Origin: Pusillimonas sp. UBA3987
GTDB taxonomy: Bacteria; Pseudomonadota; Gammaproteobacteria; Burkholderiales; Burkholderiaceae_B
NCBI GenBank assembly: GCA_002384935.1
Contig: DGCD01000017.1
Span: forward strand, 198,778-262,777
Length of the DNA stretch: 64,000 bases
Direction: 5' to 3'
The notes under the pieces are model-generated. The model was not told where the DNA came from, did not search any database, and saw only the letters and a program-made list of their open reading frames with translations. Shown here in pieces: positions 8,754-17,155 of the stretch. The position numbers were made by a program, and so were the translations under genes. Position 1 is the stretch's first letter, and each line of letters begins with the position of its first letter.

Positions 8754-10675
8754 GTAGCCCGGCAAGCCCGCAACGCCGCCTGGCCCTGCTTTTTGCCGGG
8801 TTGGCTGTGGGCTGCCTTATGGCGCTGGCGGGTGGTTTGATCTATGGTTACCACCGGGCGAATGACCCCGATATACTGGAAGCCGTCGTGATCGGCGGTG
8901 TTATTGCCGGTTTCATTATTTCCGGCATGATTACATGGGTATGGCTGCAAATTAACGAAAATATTGCGCGCCGCGCTCATCGGCTGACAGGTCTGCTGCA
9001 AGCCGCCACCCACAGCCAAATTAATCGCTTCCCCGAAACAAGCGCTAACCCCTATCTGGGCGACCTGGAGATCGCCGCGACAAATCTTGCCCAAGCCTAC
9101 GCACAAACAGAACATATACTGCAGCAGGCAATAAAACGCGAGACAACACAACTGGCAAAGGAAAAGGCAAGGCTGGAAAGATTGTTGGGCGATGTTCCTG
9201 TCGGCGTGCTGATGTGCTCAGCAGAACATTTACTGGTGTTTTACAACGGCCATGTCATGAGTTTACTGGATGGCCTGAAGACCGGAATGACGCCGGGCCT
9301 TAAGCGCCATCTGAACGACTATCTGCATATGGCCCCTATCGAACATGCCTATGACCGATTGCTGCTCACCCAGGATCCGCAAGCAGCATCTGACATACTT
9401 TGTGCAACGATTGAGGAAGGTCGCATACTGGCGGCGCGAATGCGTCTGCTGGATGAGACGTCTGCCCTGGGCTCCAACAGTACCAACGCCAAACCCGGCT
9501 ATGTGCTCACGTTGCGGGATGTGACCGGAGACCTGGCCACGCATAGTATTTTGCCAGGATCCGATCGGCCCGGCGACTGGCCCTTATCCATGATTCGCTC
9601 AAGCGACCTGGCCTCTGCCTTGCAAGCAGCACTGCACAGCAAAGGCATCCCGCTTGCCATCGACAATACAGAACTGATCCTGCGCTGCGATGGATTTCAA
9701 ATGATTGCGACGCTTTCATTACTGGTACAGCGCCTGACCGCTTCTGCAGTGCGAGTCAAACTCACCATTGCACCCGAAGGCCCAGGCGCGAAACTGAACA
9801 TGGAATGGGAAGGCCCGCCTGTTCAAGCGCATGACCTTGACGCATTGGTAGCCGAGCCAATTGATGTCGGACTGGCAAACATGACCGTTCAGGGAGTGCT
9901 TTCAATTCATGGTGCATATCTGCAGCCTAACCCCCTTTCCACGAACCCCGGGTTCAGTTTGTTTTTGCACGAAGCGCGATTGGCCCAACGACGCCCATCC
10001 GCCATACCGCGGACCGTCGTTTACGATTTCGGGCTGCTGTCCCAAGCGGGCAACGCGCAGATATCAACCAGCCCCCTGGACGAACTCACCCTGGTTGTGT
10101 TGGACACGGAAACAACAGGCCTGGATCCCGGGCAAGATGATATTGTGCAAATTGCAGCCCTGCGCATTGTGAATGGCCGGCGTGTACAAAACGAAGTTTT
10201 CGATACCCTCGTGAATCCGGGACGGGCCATCCCAACGTCCAGTACCCGGGTACACGGTATTACAAACGCCATGGTAGCCCAGGCGCCCGATATTCCGACA
10301 GCCGTTCAACGCTTTCACAAATTCGCCCGGGACGCCGTGCTGGTTGTCCATAATGCGCCATTTGATATGGCATTCCTGAGAAAATACGAAGCCCGGGCAA
10401 ACTGCCGCTTTTCCAACCCGATACTAGACACCGTATTGCTGTCGGCAGTTTTGTTTGGTGAAAGCGAAAACCACAGCCTGGACGCGCTGGCACATCGACT
10501 GGGTGTAACAATTCCAGAAGAGGCCCGCCATACCGCCATCGGCGATGCCACAGCTACGGCCGATGCGCTGCTGAAAATTATCCCGGCATTGAATGCGCGA
10601 AATCTAAATACATTTGGCGATGTCCTTAAAGAAGTCAGAACCCATCGCCGCTTGTTGCAAGACTTGAATGGTTGA
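8750..10675 (+). CDS. Membrane-anchored DnaQ-like 3'-5' exonuclease domain protein
   Basis: A 641-residue protein. Two N-terminal helices (about 12-32 and 43-66) are followed by a coiled-coil/HAMP-like linker, a PAS-like region (about 140-200) and a degenerate mid-region. A DEDDh exonuclease domain (about 444-615) shows all three motifs: LDTETTGLD (Exo I), HNAPFDMAFL (Exo II) and HTAIGDATATAD (Exo III), so it should be catalytically competent. Such proteins are often annotated as DNA polymerase III epsilon, but the sensor-like membrane N-terminus argues against a replication role. It is translationally coupled to the preceding membrane protein. Confidence 0.82.
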   Translation: MSSPASPQRRLALLFAGLAVGCLMALAGGLIYGYHRANDPDILEAVVIGGVIAGFIISGMITWVWLQINENIARRAHRLTGLLQAATHSQINRFPETSANPYLGDLEIAATNLAQAYAQTEHILQQAIKRETTQLAKEKARLERLLGDVPVGVLMCSAEHLLVFYNGHVMSLLDGLKTGMTPGLKRHLNDYLHMAPIEHAYDRLLLTQDPQAASDILCATIEEGRILAARMRLLDETSALGSNSTNAKPGYVLTLRDVTGDLATHSILPGSDRPGDWPLSMIRSSDLASALQAALHSKGIPLAIDNTELILRCDGFQMIATLSLLVQRLTASAVRVKLTIAPEGPGAKLNMEWEGPPVQAHDLDALVAEPIDVGLANMTVQGVLSIHGAYLQPNPLSTNPGFSLFLHEARLAQRRPSAIPRTVVYDFGLLSQAGNAQISTSPLDELTLVVLDTETTGLDPGQDDIVQIAALRIVNGRRVQNEVFDTLVNPGRAIPTSSTRVHGITNAMVAQAPDIPTAVQRFHKFARDAVLVVHNAPFDMAFLRKYEARANCRFSNPILDTVLLSAVLFGESENHSLDALAHRLGVTIPEEARHTAIGDATATADALLKIIPALNARNLNTFGDVLKEVRTHRRLLQDLNG

Positions 10676-10729
10676 ACCGTTTAAATTACGGTGCATACGA
10701 TTATGCTGCGCACCACCACCCCGACCAGC

Positions 10730-10760
10730 AAAAAATTATGCCGGGATAAACCCGGCATAA
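10730..10760 (-). terminator. Intrinsic terminator of pnp
   Basis: On the minus strand a 10-bp perfect stem TTATGCCGGG/CCCGGCATAA with a 5-nt loop is followed by six U residues (the A-run at 10730-10735). It ends the rpsO-pnp transcript and separates it from the convergent exonuclease gene. Confidence 0.88.
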
Positions 10761-10786
10761 TTCAAACCTTCAACGACAACGGCAGA

Positions 10787-12943
10787 TTACTCGGCTGCGG
10801 GCGCTGCCGGCGGAGCCGGTTCTGTTGGACCGCCTTGTGCCTCGATACCGCCAATTGCCTTCATGGACAAGCGCAAACGACCTTTGTCATCGGCTTCGAT
10901 AACTTTGATCTTTACAACCTGACCCACTTTCAACACATCGTTGATATTGTTGATGCGGTAATTGGCAATTTCGGAAATATGCAAAAGGCCATCGCGACCC
11001 GGCAAGACCTGAACAATGGCACCGAAATCAAGCAAGCGCAAGACAGGTCCTTCATAATCCTGACCCACTTCAACGTCGGCCGTTAGTTCCTTGATACGAC
11101 GCTCGGCCTCACGAGCCTTATCGAGATCGGCACTTGAAATGGTAATGGTACCGTCGTCACCAATATCGATATTGGTACCGGTTTCTTCGGTAAGCGCACG
11201 AATGGTGGCGCCACCTTTGCCGATCACATCACGAATTTTTTCGGGATTGATCTTAACGGTAAGCATACGCGGTGCGAACTCGGACAACTCGGTACGCGAG
11301 CCGTCAATTGCCTCTTTCATCTTGCCCAGGATATGCAAACGGCCTTCATTGGCCTGCGCCAGCGCAACTTGCATGATTTCACGCGTAATACCCTGAATCT
11401 TGATGTCCATCTGCAACGCAGTCACACCATTTTCAGTACCGGCCACCTTGAAATCCATGTCGCCCAGATGATCCTCATCACCCAGAATATCGGTAAGGAC
11501 TGCAAACTTGCCGCCGTCCTTGATCAGGCCCATTGCCACACCGGCAACGTGATCTTTAACCGGCACGCCGGCGTCCATCATGGCCAAAGAACCGCCACAT
11601 ACCGAAGCCATGGACGAAGAGCCATTGGACTCGGTAATTTCCGACACAATCCGAATGGTGTACTGGAAATCTTCCGGTGCCGGCAACGCTGCAATAAGCG
11701 CCCGTTTCGCCAGACGGCCATGACCGATTTCGCGACGCTTGGGCATACCAAAGCGCCCGGTTTCGCCCGTGGAGAACGGAGGAAAGTTGTAATGCAACAT
11801 GAAACGATCACGGCTTTCACCCATCACCGAATCAATGATCTGTTCGTCTTGCTTGGTACCGAGTGTTGAGATCACCAACGCCTGAGTTTCGCCCCGGGTA
11901 AACAAGGCACTACCGTGGGTTCGGGGCAAAACACCCAAACGAATACTGATGGGGCGAACAGTGCGTGTGTCGCGCCCGTCGATGCGGGGCTCACCGGCCA
12001 AAATTTGGCCCCGCACAATAGCCGACTCCAGGTCAAACAGAATATTTTCAACTTCCACCGAGTCAGGCACCGGTGCTTCTTTGGCCGCAGCATGCTCTTC
12101 AAGTTTGCTCTTTACTTCGGCATACACTTCACGCAAACGCGCAGAACGCACCTGCTTTTCGCGAATTTGATAGGCCTCTTTCAACCCCTCTTCTGCGACG
12201 GCTTTAACCGCTGTAACCAACGCTTCGTTGCTGGCTGGCGGCTGCCAGTCCCATTCCGGCTTGCCGGCTTCGCTTACCAATTCGTGAATGGCATTAATGG
12301 CCGTCTGCATTTGCTCATGCCCGAACATCACGCCATTGAGCATGGCCTCTTCCGACAGCTCTTTCGCCTCGGACTCAACCATGAGCACAGCCGCTTCGGT
12401 GCCTGCCACAACCAGGTTCATGCCGGAAACTTGCAACTGCGACGTTGTCGGGTTCAAAACGTATTCATCATTGACATAGCCCACACGCGCCGCGCCGATA
12501 GGACCGTTAAATGGAATACCGGAAATGGCCAACGCAGCCGACGCACCGATCATGGCCGGGATATCAGGGTCGATTTCGGGATTAACCGACAAGACATGAA
12601 TAATGACTTGTACTTCGTTATAAAACCCTTCGGGAAACAAAGGGCGCAACGGACGATCGATCAGGCGGCACGTTAATGTTTCCTTTTCCGACGGACGTCC
12701 TTCACGCTTGAAAAAACCGCCGGGGATACGCCCGACCGAATAGGTCTTTTCAACATAATCAACGGTTAAGGGGAAAAAATCCTGACCGGGCTTGGCATTT
12801 TTGGCGCCCACGACAGTTGCCAATACAACAGTGTCGTCAACTGATACCAATACGGCACCTGTTGCCTGACGAGCAATCTCGCCGGTTTCCATTACAACAG
12901 TGTGTTGGCCGTACTGGAACGACTTGGTCACTTTATTAAACAT
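10787..12943 (-). CDS. pnp: Polyribonucleotide nucleotidyltransferase (PNPase)
   Basis: A 718-residue phosphorolytic 3'-5' exoribonuclease and degradosome component. It starts MFNKVTKSFQYG and has two RNase PH cores (about 10-230 and 320-550; landmarks GGFFKREGRPSEKE, FTRGETQAL and GDMDFKVAG with active-site aspartates). A KH domain follows near 555-615 (IRDVIGKGGATIRAL), then an S1 domain near 620-690 (VGQDYEGPVLRLLDFGAIVQ). The Pro/Ala-rich tail is typical. It lies downstream of rpsO in the classical order, separated by a strong hairpin that probably acts as a partial terminator and processing site. Confidence 0.98.
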   Translation of the reverse strand: MFNKVTKSFQYGQHTVVMETGEIARQATGAVLVSVDDTVVLATVVGAKNAKPGQDFFPLTVDYVEKTYSVGRIPGGFFKREGRPSEKETLTCRLIDRPLRPLFPEGFYNEVQVIIHVLSVNPEIDPDIPAMIGASAALAISGIPFNGPIGAARVGYVNDEYVLNPTTSQLQVSGMNLVVAGTEAAVLMVESEAKELSEEAMLNGVMFGHEQMQTAINAIHELVSEAGKPEWDWQPPASNEALVTAVKAVAEEGLKEAYQIREKQVRSARLREVYAEVKSKLEEHAAAKEAPVPDSVEVENILFDLESAIVRGQILAGEPRIDGRDTRTVRPISIRLGVLPRTHGSALFTRGETQALVISTLGTKQDEQIIDSVMGESRDRFMLHYNFPPFSTGETGRFGMPKRREIGHGRLAKRALIAALPAPEDFQYTIRIVSEITESNGSSSMASVCGGSLAMMDAGVPVKDHVAGVAMGLIKDGGKFAVLTDILGDEDHLGDMDFKVAGTENGVTALQMDIKIQGITREIMQVALAQANEGRLHILGKMKEAIDGSRTELSEFAPRMLTVKINPEKIRDVIGKGGATIRALTEETGTNIDIGDDGTITISSADLDKAREAERRIKELTADVEVGQDYEGPVLRLLDFGAIVQVLPGRDGLLHISEIANYRINNINDVLKVGQVVKIKVIEADDKGRLRLSMKAIGGIEAQGGPTEPAPPAAPAAE

Positions 12944-12961
12944 TACACAGTATCCTTACAA

Positions 12962-13006
12962 TAAAAAAACCGTGCACACCACGATCTCCTCGTAGTGTCC
13001 ACGGTT
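12962..13006 (-). terminator. Terminator/processing hairpin between rpsO and pnp
   Basis: On the minus strand a 15-position stem (ACCGTG...CACGGT with two mismatches) around AGGAGAT is followed by a U-run of seven (12963-12969). In other proteobacteria this position carries the rpsO terminator plus an RNase III/E processing site that controls pnp. Confidence 0.8.
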
Positions 13007-13034
13007 GTACATTATGGGGAGCCAGCCCCTGATA

Positions 13035-13304
13035 TCACTTACGCAAGCCAAGCTTTTCAATAAGCGTACGGTAAGCGTCGGGATTACGGCTCTTTAGGTA
13101 GTCGAGCAGTTTGCGGCGGCGACTAACCATACGCAACAAACCACGACGTGAATGATGGTCTTTCTTATGCGTTTTGAAGTGATCGGTCAGCTCGTTGATG
13201 CGAGCGGTAAGCAGTGCCACCTGAACTTCTGGAGAACCGGTGTCGCCCTGCTTGCGTGCGAACTGCGAAACAATATCAGACTTCTTTATTTCTGCTACAG
13301 ACAT
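13035..13304 (-). CDS. rpsO: 30S ribosomal protein S15
   Basis: An 89-residue primary 16S rRNA-binding protein, full length. The family signature is present: GDTGSPEVQVALLT, then THKKDHHSRRGLL and MVSRRRKLLDYLK. The start is preceded by AGAGGATATC on the minus strand. It is the first gene of the rpsO-pnp unit. S15 often represses its own mRNA through a leader pseudoknot; the leader here contains a small CTGCC/GGCAG hairpin, but I cannot confirm such a structure. Confidence 0.98.
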   Translation of the reverse strand: MSVAEIKKSDIVSQFARKQGDTGSPEVQVALLTARINELTDHFKTHKKDHHSRRGLLRMVSRRRKLLDYLKSRNPDAYRTLIEKLGLRK

Positions 13305-13490
13305 GATGAGATATCCTCTTTGACATGCGACAAGGCCGAGGTGCCCTGACGTGAACGATAAATAAACAGAACCAAATACAAATAACTGCCTCGGCAGCTT
13401 AAGCCAAAATGACTAAATGCTGCATGACAGATGTGGAATTATAACTGATCCGGTAGAATTTGCAGGAACGCACAGCTAGGTCACATTTCT

Positions 13491-14003
13491 ATGAAAACCC
13501 TTCCATCAAAACTGTTTTTCAGTTCCGCCCTGCTTGCGCTAATAACCGGATGCGCCAGCATTACCTCGGTGCCACCCGGCACGCCGGCGACGCAAATGGT
13601 CAGCCAATTCGGCGCCCCCACTTATCAATGCCCGCTTGAAAACGGCGGTACGCGATTGATATGGAGCCAGCAACCTTTTGGCCAGCAGGCCTGGGCCACC
13701 AATACCGATCGTCAAGGGAACACTGAAGGGGTGACACCCATTCTGACAGATGCCCATTTCAACATTTTGAGCAAAGGGCTCTGGACACCGGAAAGACTGT
13801 TGTGCGAATTCGGGCCGCCCGCTGAAAAATCAGCGGTGGGACTGCCCTCGGTTCGCCAAATTGTATGGAGCTACCGCTACCAACAGGATGGCGTATGGAA
13901 TTCGCTCATGCACATTTACCTGGGCCGGGACGGCAGCCAGGTTACCCGCTTCCATCCCGGCCCTGACCCAATGTACGAACGAAATCGCTTCGGATTGTTT
14001 TAA
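13491..14003 (+). CDS. Putative lipoprotein
   Basis: A 170-residue lipoprotein of unknown function. The signal peptide ends in lipobox LITGC (C21), so it is probably lipidated and sorted to the outer membrane. Two repeated half-motifs can be seen, FGAPTYQCP...RLIWSQQPFGQQ and FGPPAEKSA...QIVWSYRYQQ, each like the short FGxP-W-Y repeats of SmpA/OmlA-type lipoproteins. The ribosome binding site is weak. It converges on pssA with a 4-bp overlap of stop regions. Confidence 0.8.
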   Translation: MKTLPSKLFFSSALLALITGCASITSVPPGTPATQMVSQFGAPTYQCPLENGGTRLIWSQQPFGQQAWATNTDRQGNTEGVTPILTDAHFNILSKGLWTPERLLCEFGPPAEKSAVGLPSVRQIVWSYRYQQDGVWNSLMHIYLGRDGSQVTRFHPGPDPMYERNRFGLF

Positions 14004-14794
14004 GGGGTATTGTCGTCGTTGCCGGAAGGCTTGTCGGCAGCGCGCCGGAACGTTAATTGTTTCGCCTTGCGCAAACGCCACAACAAAACGGCCCAACCCG
14101 ACAAACCATAGACAACGAACAAACCAAACAAAACCACAGGTGGGTCACTGGACACAAAAACAAATGCGGCAACCAATACCAGAATGACCCAGAACGGAAC
14201 ACTGCGACCCAGCGCAAAACTCTTGCCGCTGTAGAAAGGCAGGTTAGTGACCATGGCAACGCCGGCGTATACCGTTACCGCAAAGACAATCCAGGCAATT
14301 GCACCGTCTTGTAAATTGAACTTGTTGTCGACAGCAAGCCACATCAGCCCCGCCACCAAAGCGGCGGCAGCCGGACTGGGCAAGCCCTGAAAGAAGCGCT
14401 TATCGACCACTGCAATGTTTGTATTGAACCTTGCCAGCCTTAATGCGGCACCCACTACATAGATAAAGGCGGCCAGCCAGCCCCATCGGCCCAGGTCATG
14501 CAACATCCATTCGTACATGATGAGTGCCGGAGCAATACCAAACGAAGTCATGTCGGCCATGGAGTCGTACTGCTCGCCGAACGCAGACTGCGTATTGGTC
14601 AGGCGAGCCACCCGGCCATCCATACCATCGAAAACCAATGCCAGAAACAGTGCGATCGCCGCAATTTCATATTGGCCGTTCATGGCCTGAACAACGCCAT
14701 AAAAACCGGCAAACAAATTGGCGGTTGTGAATGCGTTGGGCAGCAAATAAATACTGCGGCGTCGACGGGTTTCGTCTGATGACAAATTAGGCAT
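14000..14794 (-). CDS. pssA: CDP-diacylglycerol--serine O-phosphatidyltransferase
   Basis: A 264-residue inner-membrane enzyme that makes phosphatidylserine from CDP-diacylglycerol and serine. The CDP-alcohol phosphotransferase signature DG-x2-DGR-x-AR...G-x3-D-x3-D is complete (FDGMDGRVARLTN followed by FGEQYDSMAD, about 55-80). About seven membrane helices follow. It lies 9 bp downstream of psd, so the two steps of phosphatidylethanolamine synthesis are encoded together, at the end of the ilv transcription unit. Confidence 0.95.
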   Translation of the reverse strand: MPNLSSDETRRRRSIYLLPNAFTTANLFAGFYGVVQAMNGQYEIAAIALFLALVFDGMDGRVARLTNTQSAFGEQYDSMADMTSFGIAPALIMYEWMLHDLGRWGWLAAFIYVVGAALRLARFNTNIAVVDKRFFQGLPSPAAAALVAGLMWLAVDNKFNLQDGAIAWIVFAVTVYAGVAMVTNLPFYSGKSFALGRSVPFWVILVLVAAFVFVSSDPPVVLFGLFVVYGLSGWAVLLWRLRKAKQLTFRRAADKPSGNDDNTP

Positions 14795-14803
14795 AGAAAA
14801 AAA

Positions 14804-15454
14804 TCAGCTTGAAAGTTCGGCCAGCACCGTGCTGGTGGCGCTTACCTTGTCTCCGATTGCAACCCGGGGGCGTGAACCCACTGGCAGATAGACATCGACC
14901 CGGGAACCGAAACGGATGAAACCATAACGTTGACCACTGTAAAGGCGGTCGCCTTCCTTAGCGTAGCAAAGAATCCGCTTTGCCACCAACCCGGCCACCT
15001 GCACAGAAGTAACGGTTTGCCCTGAATCGGTTTTCAACACCATGGCATTACGCTCATTTTCAAGCGACGCCTTGTCGAGCGCAGCATTAAAGAATTTACC
15101 CGGAAAATAAGCAATAGACTCGATCGTCCCATTAACTGGAGAGCGGTTGGAATGCACATTGAAAACGTTCATGAAAACACTGATCTTCAGCGCCTGGCGG
15201 TTGGCATAGGGATCAAGCGTTTCCTCAACAGCGACGATACGGCCGTCGGCAGGGCTGAGCACATTTGCCTCGCCGTCGGGAGCCACGCGCGCCGGATCGC
15301 GAAAAAACTGCAGCACAAACAAGGCCAGCAGCCAGAAAATCAATGATATGCCAGGCGACCAAAGCGTCACCGCAATGGCAATTACAACGGCAATCGCCAG
15401 AAAAGGCCACCCTTCACGGGCGATAACAGGATGAGGATAAGGCGGTTTTTTCAT
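14804..15454 (-). CDS. psd: Phosphatidylserine decarboxylase proenzyme
   Basis: A 216-residue, short-form pyruvoyl-dependent decarboxylase that converts phosphatidylserine to phosphatidylethanolamine. It has an N-terminal membrane helix pair (about 18-50), the central FMNVFNVHSNRSPVNG block, and the C-terminal self-cleavage site in FIRFGSRVDVYLP, where Gly-Ser is cut and Ser becomes the pyruvoyl group. I prefer the ATG at 15454; an in-frame TTG three codons upstream is possible. Neither has a good ribosome binding site. The start codon lies only about a dozen bases past the U-run of the ilvC terminator, so it must be expressed by read-through or from a promoter inside ilvC. Confidence 0.93.
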   Translation of the reverse strand: MKKPPYPHPVIAREGWPFLAIAVVIAIAVTLWSPGISLIFWLLALFVLQFFRDPARVAPDGEANVLSPADGRIVAVEETLDPYANRQALKISVFMNVFNVHSNRSPVNGTIESIAYFPGKFFNAALDKASLENERNAMVLKTDSGQTVTSVQVAGLVAKRILCYAKEGDRLYSGQRYGFIRFGSRVDVYLPVGSRPRVAIGDKVSATSTVLAELSS

Positions 15455-15465
15455 AAGTTTCAAAG

Positions 15466-15512
15466 AAAAAACGGGGCCAGGTCTTGCAACAACTGCAGCG
15501 AACCTGACCCCG
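15466..15512 (-). terminator. Terminator-like hairpin between ilvC and psd
   Basis: On the minus strand an 11-bp stem (CGGGGTCAGGT with ACCTGGCCCCG, one mismatch) carries a 19-nt loop and is followed by UUUUUU. It ends only 12 nt before the psd start codon, which suggests a partial terminator that tunes phospholipid genes relative to ilv genes. Confidence 0.75.
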
Positions 15513-15533
15513 CTTTATGGATCCGGAAAGATC

Positions 15534-16550
15534 TTAGTTTTTGGATTGATCAACCAGCTTGTTGGCTGCAATCCACGGCATCATTGCCCGCAGCTTACCA
15601 CCAACCTGCTCGATCTGAGACTCGGCATTCAAGCGACGGCGCGACAAGATGGTGGGTGCACCGGCCTGGTTCTCAAGAATGAAGCTCTTGGCGTAATCGC
15701 CTGTCTGAATATCGCGCAGTACCTGGCGCATGGCTTTCTTGGTTTCTTCCGTAACAATACGGGGGCCGGTAACATACTCACCGTACTCGGCATTGTTGGA
15801 AATGGAGTAGTTCATGTTTGCAATGCCGCCCTCGTATATCAGGTCGACAATAAGCTTCAGCTCATGCAGACACTCGAAGTAAGCCATTTCCGGCGCATAA
15901 CCGGCCTCAACCAGCGTTTCGAAACCGGCCTTGATCAATTCAACGGTACCGCCACACAGAACGGCCTGTTCGCCGAACAAGTCGGTTTCAGTTTCTTCGC
16001 GGAAATTGGTTTCGATAATACCGGCACGACCGCTGCCGATTGCGCAAGCGTACGACAACGCGATATCGCGTGCAGCACCGGATTTGTCTTGATGAACGGC
16101 AACCAGCGCAGGAACACCGCCGCCTTGGCTATATGTTCCACGAACAGTGTGGCCCGGCGCCTTGGGCGCGATCATGATAACGTCGACATCGGCACGGGGC
16201 TGAACCTGGCCATAGTGAACGTTGAAGCCGTGGGCAAACGCCAATGCGGCACCCGACTTCAGGTTCGCCTCTATATGTTCCTTGTATACCTGGGCGATGT
16301 TTTCGTCGGGCAACAGAATCATGACGACGTCGGCATTCTTTACTGCCTCGGCCACTTCAGCCACTTTCAGGCCGGCATTTTCAGCTTTCGACCACGACGC
16401 GCCATCTTTACGCAAACCCACCACGACATTCACGCCTGACTCATGCAGGTTGAGTGCATGGGCGTGACCCTGCGAACCATAACCGATGATGGCAACCTGT
16501 TTACCTTTCACCAGCGAGAGGTCACAATCTTTGTCGTAAAAAACTTTCAT
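15534..16550 (-). CDS. ilvC: Ketol-acid reductoisomerase (class I)
   Basis: A 338-residue NADPH-dependent enzyme of branched-chain amino acid synthesis that isomerises and reduces acetolactate or acetohydroxybutyrate. The N-terminal Rossmann domain has GYGSQGHAHALNLHESG (about 23-39) and GLRKDGASW. The C-terminal knotted domain has the metal ligands in NFREETETDLFGEQ and YFECLHELKLIVDLIYEGG. Class I length. It is the third gene of ilvI-ilvH-ilvC. Confidence 0.98.
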   Translation of the reverse strand: MKVFYDKDCDLSLVKGKQVAIIGYGSQGHAHALNLHESGVNVVVGLRKDGASWSKAENAGLKVAEVAEAVKNADVVMILLPDENIAQVYKEHIEANLKSGAALAFAHGFNVHYGQVQPRADVDVIMIAPKAPGHTVRGTYSQGGGVPALVAVHQDKSGAARDIALSYACAIGSGRAGIIETNFREETETDLFGEQAVLCGGTVELIKAGFETLVEAGYAPEMAYFECLHELKLIVDLIYEGGIANMNYSISNNAEYGEYVTGPRIVTEETKKAMRQVLRDIQTGDYAKSFILENQAGAPTILSRRRLNAESQIEQVGGKLRAMMPWIAANKLVDQSKN

Positions 16551-16620
16551 TTAACTTGCTCCAGTACAAAGCGTATTTCAGTAAGGTCGGGCTAAGTCGA
16601 CCCAATATGGTTAATCGAGC

Positions 16621-16637
16621 GCCCGCCACAGGCGGGC
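16621..16637 (-). repeat. Hairpin in the ilvH-ilvC spacer
   Basis: GCCCGCC/GGCGGGC with a 3-nt loop in a 103-bp spacer. On the transcribed strand no U-run follows it, so it is more likely a processing or stability element than a terminator. No other feature is seen in this spacer. Confidence 0.45.
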
Positions 16638-16653
16638 AAAATTTCCTGCAAAC

Positions 16654-17145
16654 CTACAATTTTAAAACACGTTCGCCGCGACCGATGCCGGAGACGCCGG
16701 TGCGGACGGTCTCGAGAATGGCACTGCGGTCGAGTGCACCGATAAAGGCTTCAATTTTTTCCTGATTACCGGTCAGTTCAATGGTGTAAGCCTTGTCGGT
16801 CACGTCGACGATATGGCCGCGGAAAATATCGGCCATGCGCTTGATTTCCTCGCGCTCTTTACCCACTGCCCGAACCTTGATCAGCATCAATTCGCGACGA
16901 ATATGCGGACCCTCGGAAAGGTCGACCACTTTTACCACGTCGATAAGACGATTCAAATGCTTGGTAATTTGCTCGATGACTTCATCGGAACCCGTCGTCA
17001 CGATGGTCATGCGTGACAGCGTTGTATCTTCGGTTGGCGCCACAGTTAACGTTTCAATGTTATAGGCGCGCGCCGAAAAAAGCCCCACGACACGAGACAG
17101 TGCACCGGGTTCGTTTTCAATAAGGATGGAAATGACATGTTTCAT
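16654..17145 (-). CDS. ilvH: Acetolactate synthase small (regulatory) subunit
   Basis: A 163-residue regulatory subunit with an N-terminal ACT domain (MKHVISILIENEPGALSRVVGLFSARAYN as landmark IENEPGALSRV, about 9-19) that binds valine for feedback inhibition, and a C-terminal ALS small-subunit domain (GHIVDVTDKAYTIELTG). Full length. It starts 10 bp after the stop of the large-subunit gene, so the two subunits are made together. Confidence 0.97.
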   Translation of the reverse strand: MKHVISILIENEPGALSRVVGLFSARAYNIETLTVAPTEDTTLSRMTIVTTGSDEVIEQITKHLNRLIDVVKVVDLSEGPHIRRELMLIKVRAVGKEREEIKRMADIFRGHIVDVTDKAYTIELTGNQEKIEAFIGALDRSAILETVRTGVSGIGRGERVLKL

Positions 17146-17155
17146 AAGTCTGCCC

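Noticed and set aside
11915..12676. 253-codon open frame opposite pnp
   Set aside because: Antisense shadow of a clearly coding, highly conserved gene; its translation has no recognisable domain.
15546..16439. 297-codon open frame opposite ilvC
   Set aside because: Antisense shadow of ilvC, created by codon bias; no ribosome binding site or family features.
16621..16637. GCCCGCC/GGCGGGC hairpin considered as a terminator between ilvH and ilvC
   Set aside because: On the transcribed strand no U-run follows the stem; ilvC is expected to be co-transcribed.
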